Source: Candidatus Sulfotelmatobacter sp. (GTDB lineage: Bacteria; Acidobacteriota; Terriglobia; Terriglobales; Acidobacteriaceae). From it: DNA of 5,199 nucleotides. The notes below the pieces were generated by a model. The model saw only the letters and a list, made by a program, of their open reading frames with translations, was not told the origin of the DNA and did no database searches. The stretch is from the NCBI GenBank assembly GCA_030044775.1, contig JASICF010000349.1, positions 1 to 5,199 on the forward strand, given 5' to 3'. Positions 4,726-5,199 of the stretch are shown here, piece by piece (position 1 is the first letter of the stretch; the number at the start of each line of letters is the position of its first letter). A program made the translations under genes and the position numbers.

Positions 4726-5199
4726 TCATTCAAACTCCGCCTTCGCCACCGGATGCGGCGCTGTCAGCTGCTCGTCCCGGTCTTCCGCAGCAACGCCGGC
4801 CTCATCCATCGTTTTGCCTTTCAGCGCCGTTGAAACTGCACTGTCCATCATCAATTCCGCCAGCCGCGTCGTGGCCTGGTTTAGCACGTCAATCGCTTTG
4901 CGGATCGCCTGATAATCCTCTTCCGCTTTCACTGCGATCAAAGCTTTTTCCAGCTTCGCAATCTTTTTCTTTTCGTCGCTGGTGAGCGCGCCCCAGGCAG
5001 GACTTTGTCTTCCTTTTTCCAGCGCCGCCAGAATCGTTCCCGCTTCGTTGCGCGCCTCAATCACCTGTCGTTTCCGGAAATCCTCTTCCGCGCTGTCGAA
5101 CGAATCGAGGATCATGCTTTCGACCTGCTCATCGGTCAACCCGTAGCTCGGCTGCACCTGGATTTCAGCCTCCTTGCCGCTGCGCTGCTCGCGCGCCGA
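4726..5199 (-). CDS. hscA: Fe-S cluster assembly chaperone HscA, C-terminal part
   Basis: HscA is the Hsp70 homologue that, with HscB, binds the LPPVK loop of IscU and drives cluster transfer by ATP hydrolysis. Only the last 157 codons are here; the reading frame runs unbroken off the right edge, so the ATPase domain lies outside. The visible part covers the end of the substrate-binding beta domain (SGKEAEIQVQPSYGLTD) and the helical lid (about residues 24-130), ending in MDSAVSTALKGKTMDEAG. IQVxPSYGLTD...SMIxDS and MDxxVxxALKGxxxDE agree with E. coli HscA rather than DnaK, and the product lacks the Gly/Ala-rich EEV-type tail of DnaK. A short charged extension follows the usual HscA end. It stands upstream of fdx and iscX in the standard isc order. 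Confidence 0.93.
   Translation of the reverse strand, partial: SAREQRSGKEAEIQVQPSYGLTDEQVESMILDSFDSAEEDFRKRQVIEARNEAGTILAALEKGRQSPAWGALTSDEKKKIAKLEKALIAVKAEEDYQAIRKAIDVLNQATTRLAELMMDSAVSTALKGKTMDEAGVAAEDRDEQLTAPHPVAKAEFE

Overview
The window looks like chromosomal DNA from a moderately GC-rich acidobacterium (Terriglobia/Koribacter-like). This is inferred from gene order, from a small protein that resembles ones I recall from that phylum, and from an intergenic palindrome of the TGTCATCCTGAG...GAAGGATC type that I recall as abundant there. No taxonomic search was possible.

Layout. Positions 1-456 (+) hold the C-terminal part of an MBL-fold metallo-hydrolase. Positions 504-929 (-) hold a tRNA-Val(GAC) gene with encoded CCA, followed in its direction of transcription by three tandem 116-bp units. 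Each unit ends in a copy of the last 24 nt of the tRNA. A promoter-like sequence lies just upstream of the tRNA (953-981, -). Positions 1091-3678 (+) form a likely operon: a small protein of unknown function, whose stop overlaps the start of a CDP-alcohol phosphatidyltransferase (PgsA-like, phospholipid synthesis), then cysteinyl-tRNA synthetase (cysS). Positions 3709-5199 (-) are the distal end of an ISC iron-sulfur cluster operon, in the order hscA (3' part only), fdx, iscX, closed by a good intrinsic terminator at 3709-3739. cysS and iscX therefore converge.

How the genes work together. HscA (specialised Hsp70), the ISC [2Fe-2S] ferredoxin and IscX act in one pathway, cluster assembly on and transfer from IscU; iscS, iscU and hscB would be expected beyond the right edge. 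PgsA and CysRS are housekeeping enzymes with no direct functional link. CysRS and IscS both use cysteine, but I read nothing into that.

Most unusual region. The tRNA-Val 3'-end tandem array (504-851) has an exact 116-bp period, and its units differ at only a few positions. It recalls the tRNA-Tyr (tyrT) 3'-end repeats of E. coli that give rtT RNA, but tRNA, unit length and sequence all differ. Each unit also carries the core of the REP-like palindrome found between hscA and fdx, plus a perfect 7-bp hairpin and a segment able to pair with the duplicated acceptor strand. A second, weaker curiosity is a decayed tRNA-like stretch between cysS and iscX (about 3746-3825).
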